Assembly: GCF_007860075.1 (NCBI RefSeq)
Contig: NZ_SJPP01000001.1
Coordinates: forward strand, 1,572,501-1,636,500
DNA: 64,000 nt
Direction of reading: 5' to 3'
Source: Symmachiella macrocystis
GTDB taxonomy: Bacteria; Planctomycetota; Planctomycetia; Planctomycetales; Planctomycetaceae
Below, piece by piece: positions 27,401 through 34,819 of this stretch (its first letter is position 1; each line of letters starts with the position of its first letter). A program made the translations under genes and the position numbers. Under the pieces are notes generated by a model, which saw nothing but the letters and a program-made list of their open reading frames with translations, had not been told where the DNA came from and made no database searches.

Positions 27401-28515
27401 ACAACACGGCCGCGCGGTTGCTCACGCGTCCGGGCGAAGCGATCTATAACGACGCAAATGGACTGCTGGACGGCAATCATCCCTTCCAGATCGCTTGGCT
27501 GAACGACGAGCAACGCTCTGAAAAATTGCGGCGGATGTACAACTCGACCCTACGCGGCGGTCAGACACACCAACCGCCTGTGGTGTTTGAAGGAAACGTC
27601 CCCTCGGATCCGCAGAATAATTCTGAGATCAACGAACTCATCAGCGCCTTTCCGCCATCAACACCACCAACACGCGGCCGCGTGTGGTTGGGCGAACCGG
27701 TGGAACTCAAAGCTGCCTCAGCGGTCGAGTTTCCACGACAAGCGGGAAGCAATTTGCTGATCACCGGACAGAGCGTCGATTCTGCGCTGGGTACCTTGAC
27801 CTCTTGCTTGAGCAGCTTGGGTTATCAATACCCGCCGCCGAACGAAGCAGGACAGCCTGCCGTGCAATTCCACGTACTCGATGCGCTCGCCAGCGAACAT
27901 GGATCGCTGGACATGTGGAATCAAGCGGTTAGCCCCACCCGGCACAATGTCGACGTCGGTGGACCGGATGCTGTGGAGCGGATGATTGATGAACTAGCGG
28001 CCGTGGTCGATCGCCGCCTCGAATCACCGCACGAACCTGCGCCGCCGATTTATTTCTTCGCGGTCAATCTCTCCGGCTTCCGCGAATTGCGCAAGGACGA
28101 CGACGATTTCGGCTCGTGGGGCAGCAGCGACGACAAGCCGCTGTCGGCTAGCAAGCAATTTGCCAAGATCCTCACCGACGGGCCAACGGTTGGCGTACAC
28201 GTCTTGATGTGGTGCGATTCCTACAACAACGTCAATCGCTGGTTGGGAAACAAACTGCTCAAGGAAATCGAAATCCGCGTCTGTTTCCGCATGAACGCCA
28301 ACGACTCCAGTCAAATCATCGACACGCCCGCCGCCGGCCGTTTGGGCCCCAATCGCGCATTGCTCTACCACGATTCGACAGGCGAAACCGAAAAGTTCCG
28401 GCCGTACGGCGTGCTGCTGGAGCCGGCACCATTGCCTACGACTACCGTTCCCCAAACAGGCGAAGAAAAATCGGGGGGCAACTGGAATAGCTTGGAAATG
28501 TTTTCGGTGAATTGA
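24499..28515 (+). CDS. EssC/EccC-like FtsK/SpoIIIE ATPase with three tandem ATPase domains
   Basis: A 1338-aa membrane ATPase from ATG 24499 (AAAGGAAG upstream). Order: charged coiled coil (residues 1-215), two membrane helices (about 222-243 and 257-281: VLFVVSSAACFLLAFLLLPP; IATTAGSAAGLTVVAMVILY), a second coiled coil (about 290-430), then three FtsK-like domains. The first (from about 500) reads SLFLQADGAGRRTANDTLRA, without Walker A. The second has Walker A GKTGSGKST at 785-793 and Walker B IMLLVDEFQEFF near 893. The third (from about 1080) has LLITGQSVDSALGTL, again degenerate. This matches the tri-ATPase motor of type VII secretion, but with coiled coils in place of FHA domains. It probably powers export of the small proteins upstream. 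Confidence 0.88.
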   Translation: MSNEDPTTVERRLVAELHDQLNSRNRRWRSAAEQHSSALQAAEELYADGLTSLNEELSAAQGVIENEQTVAAADVEVQYNTESGAARHHYSAQTAEFNRTYDRAVAASKKTHDDTAWMVSSVLDDDSGDSPKRKLEELTHTLQNSREHLIENVEALADDIETAKTILQQRRQRHESLLPEVDPVPTEPDAAYECCEKATKRGRGQLLKLRRDVPSQLLTGWRPAVLFVVSSAACFLLAFLLLPPTLLGAGVQQSSIAWIATTAGSAAGLTVVAMVILYAIAASRCESAIQEMEDAFATAELSLHNWRSWSDQELRKKQRRFQQWHDSRIEQRDRTVAQATEKHEANVAHAARQRQADQERLDTEFAAQIEGMEQQRNSQMERINSRRQAALASLARRTQQDPETIRSVYETSRQQAEQTHTAETADIVASWNQFWTNCVSTQQDLAQRAAACALSDDALQSDSWQLPEQVPEGIRFGNFDVDICADAAVVDDERVASASPLEFPVLLPFASGPSLFLQADGAGRRTANDTLRAVMLRILTSLPAGKVRFTIIDPVGLGEQFSSFMHLADYDELLINSRIWTEGTHIEQRLADLTEHMENVFQTYLRNEYKSIEEYNEFAGEVAEPYHFLVVADFPANIGDVAARRLISIVNSGARCGVNTLMSYDPSRPLPHGTELEDFVGSATHLVWHDDHFEFVGEELAGSALKLDAPPESAQFTQIVRRAGDLSKNARRVEVPFDRIAPAEADMWQHDSRSGIDVPLGRAGATSLQHLRLGRGTSQHVLVAGKTGSGKSTFLHALITNTALHYGPDEVEFYLVDFKKGVEFKAYATGHLPHARVIAIESDREFGVSVLQRLDAVLTERGELFRAHGVQDVEMFRNALPNERMPRIMLLVDEFQEFFTEDDKLSQNASLLLDRLVRQGRAFGIHVLLGSQSLGGAYSLARSTLGQVAVRIALQCSEADAHLILSEDNTAARLLTRPGEAIYNDANGLLDGNHPFQIAWLNDEQRSEKLRRMYNSTLRGGQTHQPPVVFEGNVPSDPQNNSEINELISAFPPSTPPTRGRVWLGEPVELKAASAVEFPRQAGSNLLITGQSVDSALGTLTSCLSSLGYQYPPPNEAGQPAVQFHVLDALASEHGSLDMWNQAVSPTRHNVDVGGPDAVERMIDELAAVVDRRLESPHEPAPPIYFFAVNLSGFRELRKDDDDFGSWGSSDDKPLSASKQFAKILTDGPTVGVHVLMWCDSYNNVNRWLGNKLLKEIEIRVCFRMNANDSSQIIDTPAAGRLGPNRALLYHDSTGETEKFRPYGVLLEPAPLPTTTVPQTGEEKSGGNWNSLEMFSVN

Positions 28516-28539
28516 TTAGCTGCGTCGCATACGCATCCA

Positions 28540-30087
28540 TTAGCGACCGCGGCAGGCATTCCACATATCAAGAATTCGTGGCAACACGAGATCCAGTGCC
28601 GCATCCCAATCCGACGGCACATCGAGCATGGCACCGGAGAAGCGTTCGGGCAGATCTTCGGCCCGTTCGACAGCTGCGAGGAGTCCGGACACGATATCCT
28701 CAACGCGTGGCTCGACCGGTAGCAGGTTGGTCGAGATGCGTTGCAACCGCGCCGCCGTTTTCACGGAAAACGTATTCGTTACCACCGTTGCCCCACAAGC
28801 GGCCATCTCTAAGGGTGGATAGCTGGTGTGCGGGGAGAGCATGAGCGACAGGCCCACGTCGGCCGACTGCAACAAACGGGCATACGCTTCGTAGTCGCGC
28901 CAAGGGTGCGATTTGACCAAAACGCCCCCTCCCAAATCGGCCGTGGGCATCTCATCGCCGCCGATGAATCCCAGTTCCCACTCCGCAGGAGGAAACGCGC
29001 CTCGCGCCGCGGCTTGCTTGAGCGCAACCAAGCCCAGCTCAAACAAATTCCGTGGCGCTTGGGGCCGCGCATAAAACAACAATTGTTTTTTTCGGCGGGC
29101 CAACCTATCAAAATGTGGTGCGAATCGTTGGGGGTCCACGGCTGGCTCAAACGTGGCGCAGCTGTCGAGAAATCCCGGTTCGCTGAATCGTCCGACGCGT
29201 TCGCTAGTCAGAAAGTCGGCGAGCAATCGGCCACAAATGATTCCCTGGAAGTCGAGGTCGTAGGTCTCCAGGGCCATCGCTTGCTTGGTCGACCAAGCGT
29301 ACATGGCGGGTTCGAAATCTTGAATCAAGTACATAAACCGCTGCGACCGCAACCGGGGTTGGATCTCTTTGATCATCTGCGCTGTCCACCAAGCGGTCCC
29401 ACACAGGACGTCGTCGGCGCCTAGCACCAGCGCGCGTCCACGATTGCGGCCGCTGATAAATTGGACGTCGTCGAGCGTCTCGTCGATTCCACTGACCGCG
29501 CGCAGATGCGCGTGAAGGAATGATGCGTCGCTATCCAGTTCTTGATCGGTGGCGATGTAGCGCACCGGCACGCCACGGGCCGCCAGACGGTACGTCAGGT
29601 TCAATGCCGTATTTGGGCCGCCGGTCAGGTCCTGTTTGCGGAGGCTGGGCAGCAGGACGTTCAGCGTGGGGGCAAGGTGGGCGCGTATCTCGACGTTGAG
29701 CGGCCAAACATCCTGCAACCGATCCTCGACGGCCACGCGTCCGCTCATCGAATTTGACCACTGCTGCGGTTGATGCTTGCTTCGCGCGAAGTAGCGTTCC
29801 ACATCAGCGAACAGTGCCGTCGGCGATCGCCAAACGTGCCGCAGCACATCGCGTCCCGTGCGGATCAAACGCTTTGCGCGAGAATGCGTGGCCGACGGTT
29901 GTACGGATTCGCTCGGGACATCAGTTGCGAGGTCTGCGATTGCCGGACGACCAGCAGCAGCCACATCGTGGCTACGGAGTTCATACAACTCGGCCAACGC
30001 GCGACGCGACTCGGCAATCCGCACCTCGATCTCAACAGCCCGTTGATTCCCATCCGGGGCGGGGCGATTCGGCACTCCGACAGACAT
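28540..30087 (-). CDS. Glycosyltransferase (WsaF-like rhamnosyltransferase type)
   Basis: A 515-aa protein. An N-terminal helical part (VEIEVRIAESRRALAELYEL) precedes LNVLLPSLRKQDLTGGPNTA, VPVRYIATDQELDSDASFLH and RFMYLIQDFEPAMYAWSTKQ, the pattern of the WsaF rhamnosyltransferase N-terminal domain. A GT-B C-terminal domain follows: KKQLLFYARPQAPRNLFELG, then LLQSADVGLSLMLSPHTSYP with PLEMAACGATVVTN, the usual nucleotide-sugar E-containing loop. It likely adds sugar to a surface polysaccharide. It ends 25 bp from the T7SS-like ATPase gene in convergent orientation, and a 70-bp palindromic element lies 61 bp before its start codon. Confidence 0.8.
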   Translation of the reverse strand: MSVGVPNRPAPDGNQRAVEIEVRIAESRRALAELYELRSHDVAAAGRPAIADLATDVPSESVQPSATHSRAKRLIRTGRDVLRHVWRSPTALFADVERYFARSKHQPQQWSNSMSGRVAVEDRLQDVWPLNVEIRAHLAPTLNVLLPSLRKQDLTGGPNTALNLTYRLAARGVPVRYIATDQELDSDASFLHAHLRAVSGIDETLDDVQFISGRNRGRALVLGADDVLCGTAWWTAQMIKEIQPRLRSQRFMYLIQDFEPAMYAWSTKQAMALETYDLDFQGIICGRLLADFLTSERVGRFSEPGFLDSCATFEPAVDPQRFAPHFDRLARRKKQLLFYARPQAPRNLFELGLVALKQAAARGAFPPAEWELGFIGGDEMPTADLGGGVLVKSHPWRDYEAYARLLQSADVGLSLMLSPHTSYPPLEMAACGATVVTNTFSVKTAARLQRISTNLLPVEPRVEDIVSGLLAAVERAEDLPERFSGAMLDVPSDWDAALDLVLPRILDMWNACRGR

Positions 30088-30147
30088 TCGCAGGCTCCCT
30101 CCTGGATACGAACGATCCTCGTTTCACGCGGTACTTTTCTACAAACC

Positions 30148-30217
30148 GTTTCAAAACCCGCCCACGCATCCCGCTGATCGGCAAGTTCTTGGAACAATCG
30201 CAACTGGGTTTTGAAAC
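30148..30217 (-). repeat. 70-bp element with inverted ends, copy 1
   Basis: Bounded by GTTTCAAAACCC and GGGTTTTGAAAC, a perfect 12-bp inverted repeat. Read on the minus strand, its core (GTTGCG.TTGTTC....AACTTGC..ATCAG) aligns with the plus strand of 32308-32383. Located between the M28 peptidase stop and the glycosyltransferase start, 61 bp before the latter. MITE-like or structured RNA. Confidence 0.65.
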
Positions 30218-30231
30218 GGGTAACTCAGCCA

Positions 30232-32247
30232 TCACCGCGGCTTGTCTAACGTCACTTCCAACGTCTTTTTATCTTTTCCACGAAGCACCGTCACGGCGAT
30301 CGTATCACCCGCTTTGTATTTCCGCAGCGCCAAGTCAAAATCGCTGAGGTTGCCGATCTTTTTCTTGTCGATCGCGACAATCACATCCCCCGATTTCAGA
30401 CCCGCCTTGTCCGCTGGGCTATCGGGGCTGACCCCCATCAGCGGGTAGCCGGGTGTCTCTTGTCCGAAATCAGGAATGCTGCCGAAATAGGGGCGATTGC
30501 CGCCGCGGTTGCCGCTATTCGAGGATTTGACAGCCACGTATTTGGGGCGATCCACCGTCTTGGCTGTGTCCATCACCGTGCGTTCCATCATATCCACCAC
30601 GCGGCGTATGCCGACGGAATTGATCTTGTCCCAATCATCGCCCGGGCGGTGGTAGTCGCTGTGTGTGCCGGTGAAGAAGTGCAGCACAGGAATTTTTTTG
30701 CCGTAGAACGAGGATTGATCGCTCGGGCCAAACCCCTCCGGTTTTTTGGTGACGGTGAATCCGTACTCTTTTCCCAACTCGTCCAGGAGTCCGTTCCAGC
30801 GCGGTGCCGTTCCGGTGCCGAAGATGGTCAGCTTGTCGTTCTTGAGCCGCCCCACCATATCCATGTTGATCATGGCGACCGTATTGTCGAGCGGAAAAAT
30901 CGGTTCTTTGACATAGTGCGCCGACCCCAACAGCCCCAACTCTTCGGCTGTAAAGGCGATAAAGACCAGCCGCCGCGGTGGTTTCTCGTCACGAGCAGCG
31001 AATCGTCGCGCGAGTTCAATCAATGCCACCGTGCCGGACGCATTGTCATCGGCTCCGTTGTGAATCTCGTTCGATCCGGGGGAAAGCGAACCTTCCCCGC
31101 CGCGTCCCACGTGGTCATAGTGCGCACCGATCACCACGGTTTCATTGGCCAAAGGTCCTTCTCCCTCCAGCACGCCAATGATGTTTTTCACTTCGGCTTT
31201 CACGCGCTCGATCGACACTTCGCCGGAAGCCCTCCAACCATCCAAAACTTGGCTGCGGGGCTTGAGGTCTTTGTCGATTTCTTTTTCCAGAGTGGCCAAA
31301 TCGGTTCCGCTGGTCTTTAAGATCTGATCGCACACAGCCCGCGTGATTTGCATCAACGGAATCGCATGCTGTTCGGTGTTTCCGCCGTAACCATATTTCA
31401 TCAAATCGTCAGGCATCCCGGCGACAACATCTGCTTTTCGCTCTGCGAGCGTTTTCACAGCGGTGGAAAGTTTTTGCCGAGCCGTCGTTAAGGCTTCGGC
31501 CTGCTGGAGATCGACTTCTTCAAACGCAATGGCCGCTTTGATGAGTTTCTCTTTGGCTTTGGCGACGCGCTTCTTGGCACTGTCCAAATCGACTTGACCG
31601 CTGTAGGGATCGTTGACGAATAGCACGGCCGTTGCGCCGGCGCCATAGGCATTCGCCGCTTTGGTCCGCAGTGCCGCATGCCGCGAAACACCGCCGTGAG
31701 GCCCGTCGGAAAATTTCCCGTGCGGGTTCCCTTGCTGCGGGTTGCGACGCATGATGATCACGACCTTGCCTTGCACATCGATGTCGGTGAATTCGTTGTA
31801 TCCCTTGTCGTCAGCTTCGATGCCATAGCCCACAAACGCCAATTCGCCGGAGAACTTGCCGCTCCCGCCGAACGACAGAGGCGTAAAGTCTTTGGGGATT
31901 TCTAACGTCAGCGTCGCATCATACGGGCCGTTAAACACCAGCGTGTTTGGCGAACTCAGTTTCGAGCCGATCGTCATCTCAAATGTTTGAAACGCGCCCC
32001 CATTGACGGCATGCACGTCGAGGCCCGCTTGTTCGAATTGCTCTCGAATGAACTCCGCCGCCTTGTCCAACCCGTCTGTCCCAACTCCGCGCCCCTCAAG
32101 GTCGTCCGAAGCGAGATATTTCACCCCGTCTAAGAGACGACTCTCCAAGGCCGTGGCCGGTTCATCAGCCTGCAGCGGCACCACCACAGCGGTGACAAGC
32201 AGTGCCATCCAGATCAGTCCACACGTTAGAGCACATTGACGTCGCAT
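30232..32247 (-). CDS. Exported M28-family metallopeptidase with PA and PDZ domains
   Basis: A 671-aa protein. Signal peptide (GLIWMALLVTAVVVPLQADE), then a PA-type inserted domain (about 120-240: FVGYGIEADDKGYNEFTDID; GKVVIIMRRNPQQGNP). The di-zinc M28 core contains VVIGAHYDHVGRGG (about residue 375), HNGADDNASGTVALIELARR (about 400), FTAEELGLLGS, MINMDMVGRLK and the final His in GTHSDYHRPGDDWD. The last 80 residues form a PDZ domain (YPLMGVSPDSPADKAGLKSG; DVIVAIDKKKIGNLSDFDLA). M28 plus PDZ is a planctomycete/Bacteroidetes-style exported aminopeptidase. It is flanked on both sides by copies of a 70-76-bp element. Confidence 0.92.
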   Translation of the reverse strand: MRRQCALTCGLIWMALLVTAVVVPLQADEPATALESRLLDGVKYLASDDLEGRGVGTDGLDKAAEFIREQFEQAGLDVHAVNGGAFQTFEMTIGSKLSSPNTLVFNGPYDATLTLEIPKDFTPLSFGGSGKFSGELAFVGYGIEADDKGYNEFTDIDVQGKVVIIMRRNPQQGNPHGKFSDGPHGGVSRHAALRTKAANAYGAGATAVLFVNDPYSGQVDLDSAKKRVAKAKEKLIKAAIAFEEVDLQQAEALTTARQKLSTAVKTLAERKADVVAGMPDDLMKYGYGGNTEQHAIPLMQITRAVCDQILKTSGTDLATLEKEIDKDLKPRSQVLDGWRASGEVSIERVKAEVKNIIGVLEGEGPLANETVVIGAHYDHVGRGGEGSLSPGSNEIHNGADDNASGTVALIELARRFAARDEKPPRRLVFIAFTAEELGLLGSAHYVKEPIFPLDNTVAMINMDMVGRLKNDKLTIFGTGTAPRWNGLLDELGKEYGFTVTKKPEGFGPSDQSSFYGKKIPVLHFFTGTHSDYHRPGDDWDKINSVGIRRVVDMMERTVMDTAKTVDRPKYVAVKSSNSGNRGGNRPYFGSIPDFGQETPGYPLMGVSPDSPADKAGLKSGDVIVAIDKKKIGNLSDFDLALRKYKAGDTIAVTVLRGKDKKTLEVTLDKPR

Positions 32248-32603
32248 CGTTGCCGTTCTCCGAAATGGTACGAATCGCTCACTAGAAGATCAGTGTCGCC
32301 AGAACCTGCTTCAAAACCCGGTTGCGCTTGTTCTCGAAACTTGCAAATCAGTGTCCGTAGGACGCGTCAGAGGGTTTTGAAGCTACTTGAAGTATATCGA
32401 ATCGGTCAAGTCGCTCCTATTGATTGGAGTCCGCGGGCGAGTTCCGAGCCGATTTATCTTGATATTCGGAAATACTCAAACTGATTTTGACACGTATTGG
32501 GGTTCTCGCTATGCTCCCGCCCCACATTGATTAGCACCCCCTCCACCTGGCAATTCTCCCTCCTCCTGCCGCGTATTTCTCTCACTCCCCAAGGAATATT
32601 ACC
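32248..32603. other. Divergent intergenic region with repeat copy 2
   Basis: About 356 bp between the M28 peptidase start and the receiver-like gene. It holds the 76-bp element at 32308-32383 and both promoters. No coding sequence supported. Confidence 0.45.
32308..32383 (+). repeat. 76-bp element with inverted ends, copy 2
   Basis: Bounded by GCTTCAAAACCC and GGGTTTTGAAGC, a perfect 12-bp inverted repeat. Relative to copy 1 at 30148-30217 the second base pair of the stem changes from T-A to C-G on both arms, so pairing is kept. It lies in the opposite orientation to copy 1, 61 bp before the M28 peptidase start codon. Confidence 0.65.
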
Positions 32604-32960
32604 GTGAATGACGGGCAACATGTCCTCGTCGTGGACGAACTTACGGAGACACAGGAAGTCCTGCAGGCGATTCTGTCGCCGCGGGGCCTGACCGTCGACC
32701 ACATCCAGCGTGCTGCCCCGGTCACATTCAATCGCTTTGAGGAAGCTCCCGACGTCGTGGTCATCGATGCCGATTCACTGCCATCACAACAGGCTGCTTC
32801 CGTCCGTTGGCAAGGAATCCCGCAGGTGATTATTGGGTCGGCAACAATCCCAGCGGATCCGCGGCCCGCAGCGACACAGCGGCATCTCTCCAAACCGTTT
32901 CAGTTTCCTGAATTGATTCAGGCGGTTGAACAGCTTCTCTCAGCCGCCCGCCCAGATTGA
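32604..32960 (+). CDS. Response-regulator receiver-like protein
   Basis: A 118-aa single-domain receiver. GTG start at 32604 with AAGGAATATT before it. The strand HVLVVDELTETQEVLQAILS carries the acidic cluster residue, DVVVIDADSLPSQ the likely phospho-aspartate, and RHLSKPFQFPELIQAVEQLL the conserved Lys-Pro and last helix. The helix alpha3/beta4 region is short, so it is a divergent receiver. The FHA-GAF histidine kinase gene starts about 106 bp downstream on the same strand, making this its probable cognate or phosphate-sink partner. Confidence 0.75.
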   Translation: MNDGQHVLVVDELTETQEVLQAILSPRGLTVDHIQRAAPVTFNRFEEAPDVVVIDADSLPSQQAASVRWQGIPQVIIGSATIPADPRPAATQRHLSKPFQFPELIQAVEQLLSAARPD

Positions 32961-33066
32961 AAATTCAGGGATGCGCTGCATTTTTTGCGACCGACTCCCC
33001 AGGCACCGCTTTGCCTTGGTATGATGTGGCCACGGATTTTGTGGTGGCCGTTGAAGGCCGCCGTTC

Positions 33067-34815
33067 ATGGTGGCTGAATCGTCATTCCCCCAGAACTGCG
33101 GAAGCGGAATCGTGGAAAATGCAAAGTTGCTGGTCATCCAAGGCATTGACCAAGGTACTCGTTATGACATCGGCGATGAGCCGGTCGGCCTCGGCCGCGA
33201 CGTCGTTAATACCATCAGCCTGCACGATACGGAAATCTCCCGCTGTCACGCCCAGGTTCAATCCGAACAAGGCAAATACGTCCTCACGGATCTGAATAGT
33301 TCCAACGGCACCTACGTCAACGGCGAATCCGTTCGTAGCCGGGAATTGAAAAACGGCGATCAAATTCAGGTCGGGCGGACCGTTCTGCTCTTTTCGCAAT
33401 CATTGGACCGGGCAGCCGAATCCGACGCTTTGCAGAAAATCGCCTTCGTTCCCGAACGGGATGCCGAAGACCTCTCCAGCATCGTCAGTAGCATTGGGCA
33501 CGAAGCAGGGCACGACCTTGTTTCCCACGTCCATGACTTAAAACCGGATTCTGTCGCCCAGTCGTTGGCCAATTTGCAGGTGCTGTATCGCATTTCTGAA
33601 GAAGCGGTGCGGAACTCGACCTCGATTGAACAGGTCTTGGAGCGGATTCTCGACTTGACCATCGACGTCGTTGGAGCGGATCGGGGATGCGTGCTGTTGC
33701 GGGACGTTGATACGGGGCAAGTGACGCCACAAGCCATCCGTTACCGCCGGGGCGTCGACCAGTCCGCTCCCATGCCGATTTCGCACACGATCGTCAACAG
33801 TGTGGTCGCCAATCGCCAAGGGGTGCTCACCTCCGACGCACAATCGGACAGCCGCTTTACCGCCGGGCAAAGCATCTTCCAAGCCGGCATCCGCGAAGCG
33901 ATCTGTGTTCCCATGCAGGGCCGCTATGAGTTGATGGGCGTGCTCTACGTCGACATCACCACTTCACCGCAACGGGTCCTGCTCGACGGCGGACATGCGG
34001 CAAAGTTCAATGACGACCTACTGCGGCTAATGGTGGCCATCGGCCGGCAATCGGCGCTGGCCCTCGAAGACAACCGCTATCAACAAGCGCTCGTCCAGGC
34101 GGAACGCCTAGCCGCTATCGGACAAACCATCGCCACGCTCAGCCATCACATTAAGAACATTCTGCAAGGCGTCCGCGGCGGGAGTTACTTGATCGAGATG
34201 GGCCTCAAGGACTTCAACGAGGAGATCGTCCGCAAGGGTTGGAACATTGTCGATAAAAACCAAACCAAAATCTACAACCTGGTGATGGACATGCTGACCG
34301 TCAGCAAGGAACGCCAGCCGGCCATGGTTGAGGCAGACCTAAACGAAACGGTGGCTGACGTCTGCGAATTGATGCAAGCGCGGGCGGCGGAATTGGGTGT
34401 CAAATTCGAGCGGCGGCTGGCCGACGATCTCCCCGCCAGCCAATTTGATCCCGACGGAATCCATCGCGCGGTGTTGAACATCGTCACCAATGCCATCGAC
34501 GCCGTCGAAGGTCAAGAGGGGGGCCGCGTGATCATCAGCACCGAATACGACTCCCTCGCCCGCGCCCTCAACGTGCTGGTCTCGGACAACGGGCCGGGAA
34601 TTCCGCAAGAACTGCTGGGCAAAATCTTCCAGGTCTTCGAATCGACCAAAGGCGCCCGCGGAACCGGCTTGGGGCTAGCGGTCAGCCGCCAGATTATCCG
34701 CGAACATGGCGGCGACATCCTCGTCGAATCCCACCCCGGCCAAGGCAGCCTGTTCATGCTCAAATGGCAGCTAATCCAAGAATCGGCAGCTGCAGACCGC
34801 ACGGAGCCGGGTTGA
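33067..34815 (+). CDS. FHA-GAF sensor histidine kinase
   Basis: A 582-aa soluble kinase. N-terminal FHA domain (about 15-105): VGLGRDVVNTISLHDTEISR, then CHAQVQ and LNSSNGTYVNGESV, the phosphothreonine-binding signature. GAF domain (about 185-345): IEQVLERILDLTIDVVGADR and REAICVPMQGRYELMGVLYV. The dimerisation/phosphoacceptor helix has TLSHHIKNILQGVRGGSYLI with His 360/361, and the ATPase domain has AVLNIVTNAIDAV (N box), VLVSDNGPGIPQELLGKIF and RGTGLGLAVSRQIIREHGG. No membrane segment, so it senses an internal signal, perhaps through a phosphoprotein bound by FHA. It pairs with the receiver-like gene upstream. Confidence 0.9.
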   Translation: MVAESSFPQNCGSGIVENAKLLVIQGIDQGTRYDIGDEPVGLGRDVVNTISLHDTEISRCHAQVQSEQGKYVLTDLNSSNGTYVNGESVRSRELKNGDQIQVGRTVLLFSQSLDRAAESDALQKIAFVPERDAEDLSSIVSSIGHEAGHDLVSHVHDLKPDSVAQSLANLQVLYRISEEAVRNSTSIEQVLERILDLTIDVVGADRGCVLLRDVDTGQVTPQAIRYRRGVDQSAPMPISHTIVNSVVANRQGVLTSDAQSDSRFTAGQSIFQAGIREAICVPMQGRYELMGVLYVDITTSPQRVLLDGGHAAKFNDDLLRLMVAIGRQSALALEDNRYQQALVQAERLAAIGQTIATLSHHIKNILQGVRGGSYLIEMGLKDFNEEIVRKGWNIVDKNQTKIYNLVMDMLTVSKERQPAMVEADLNETVADVCELMQARAAELGVKFERRLADDLPASQFDPDGIHRAVLNIVTNAIDAVEGQEGGRVIISTEYDSLARALNVLVSDNGPGIPQELLGKIFQVFESTKGARGTGLGLAVSRQIIREHGGDILVESHPGQGSLFMLKWQLIQESAAADRTEPG

Positions 34816-34819
34816 AGTA

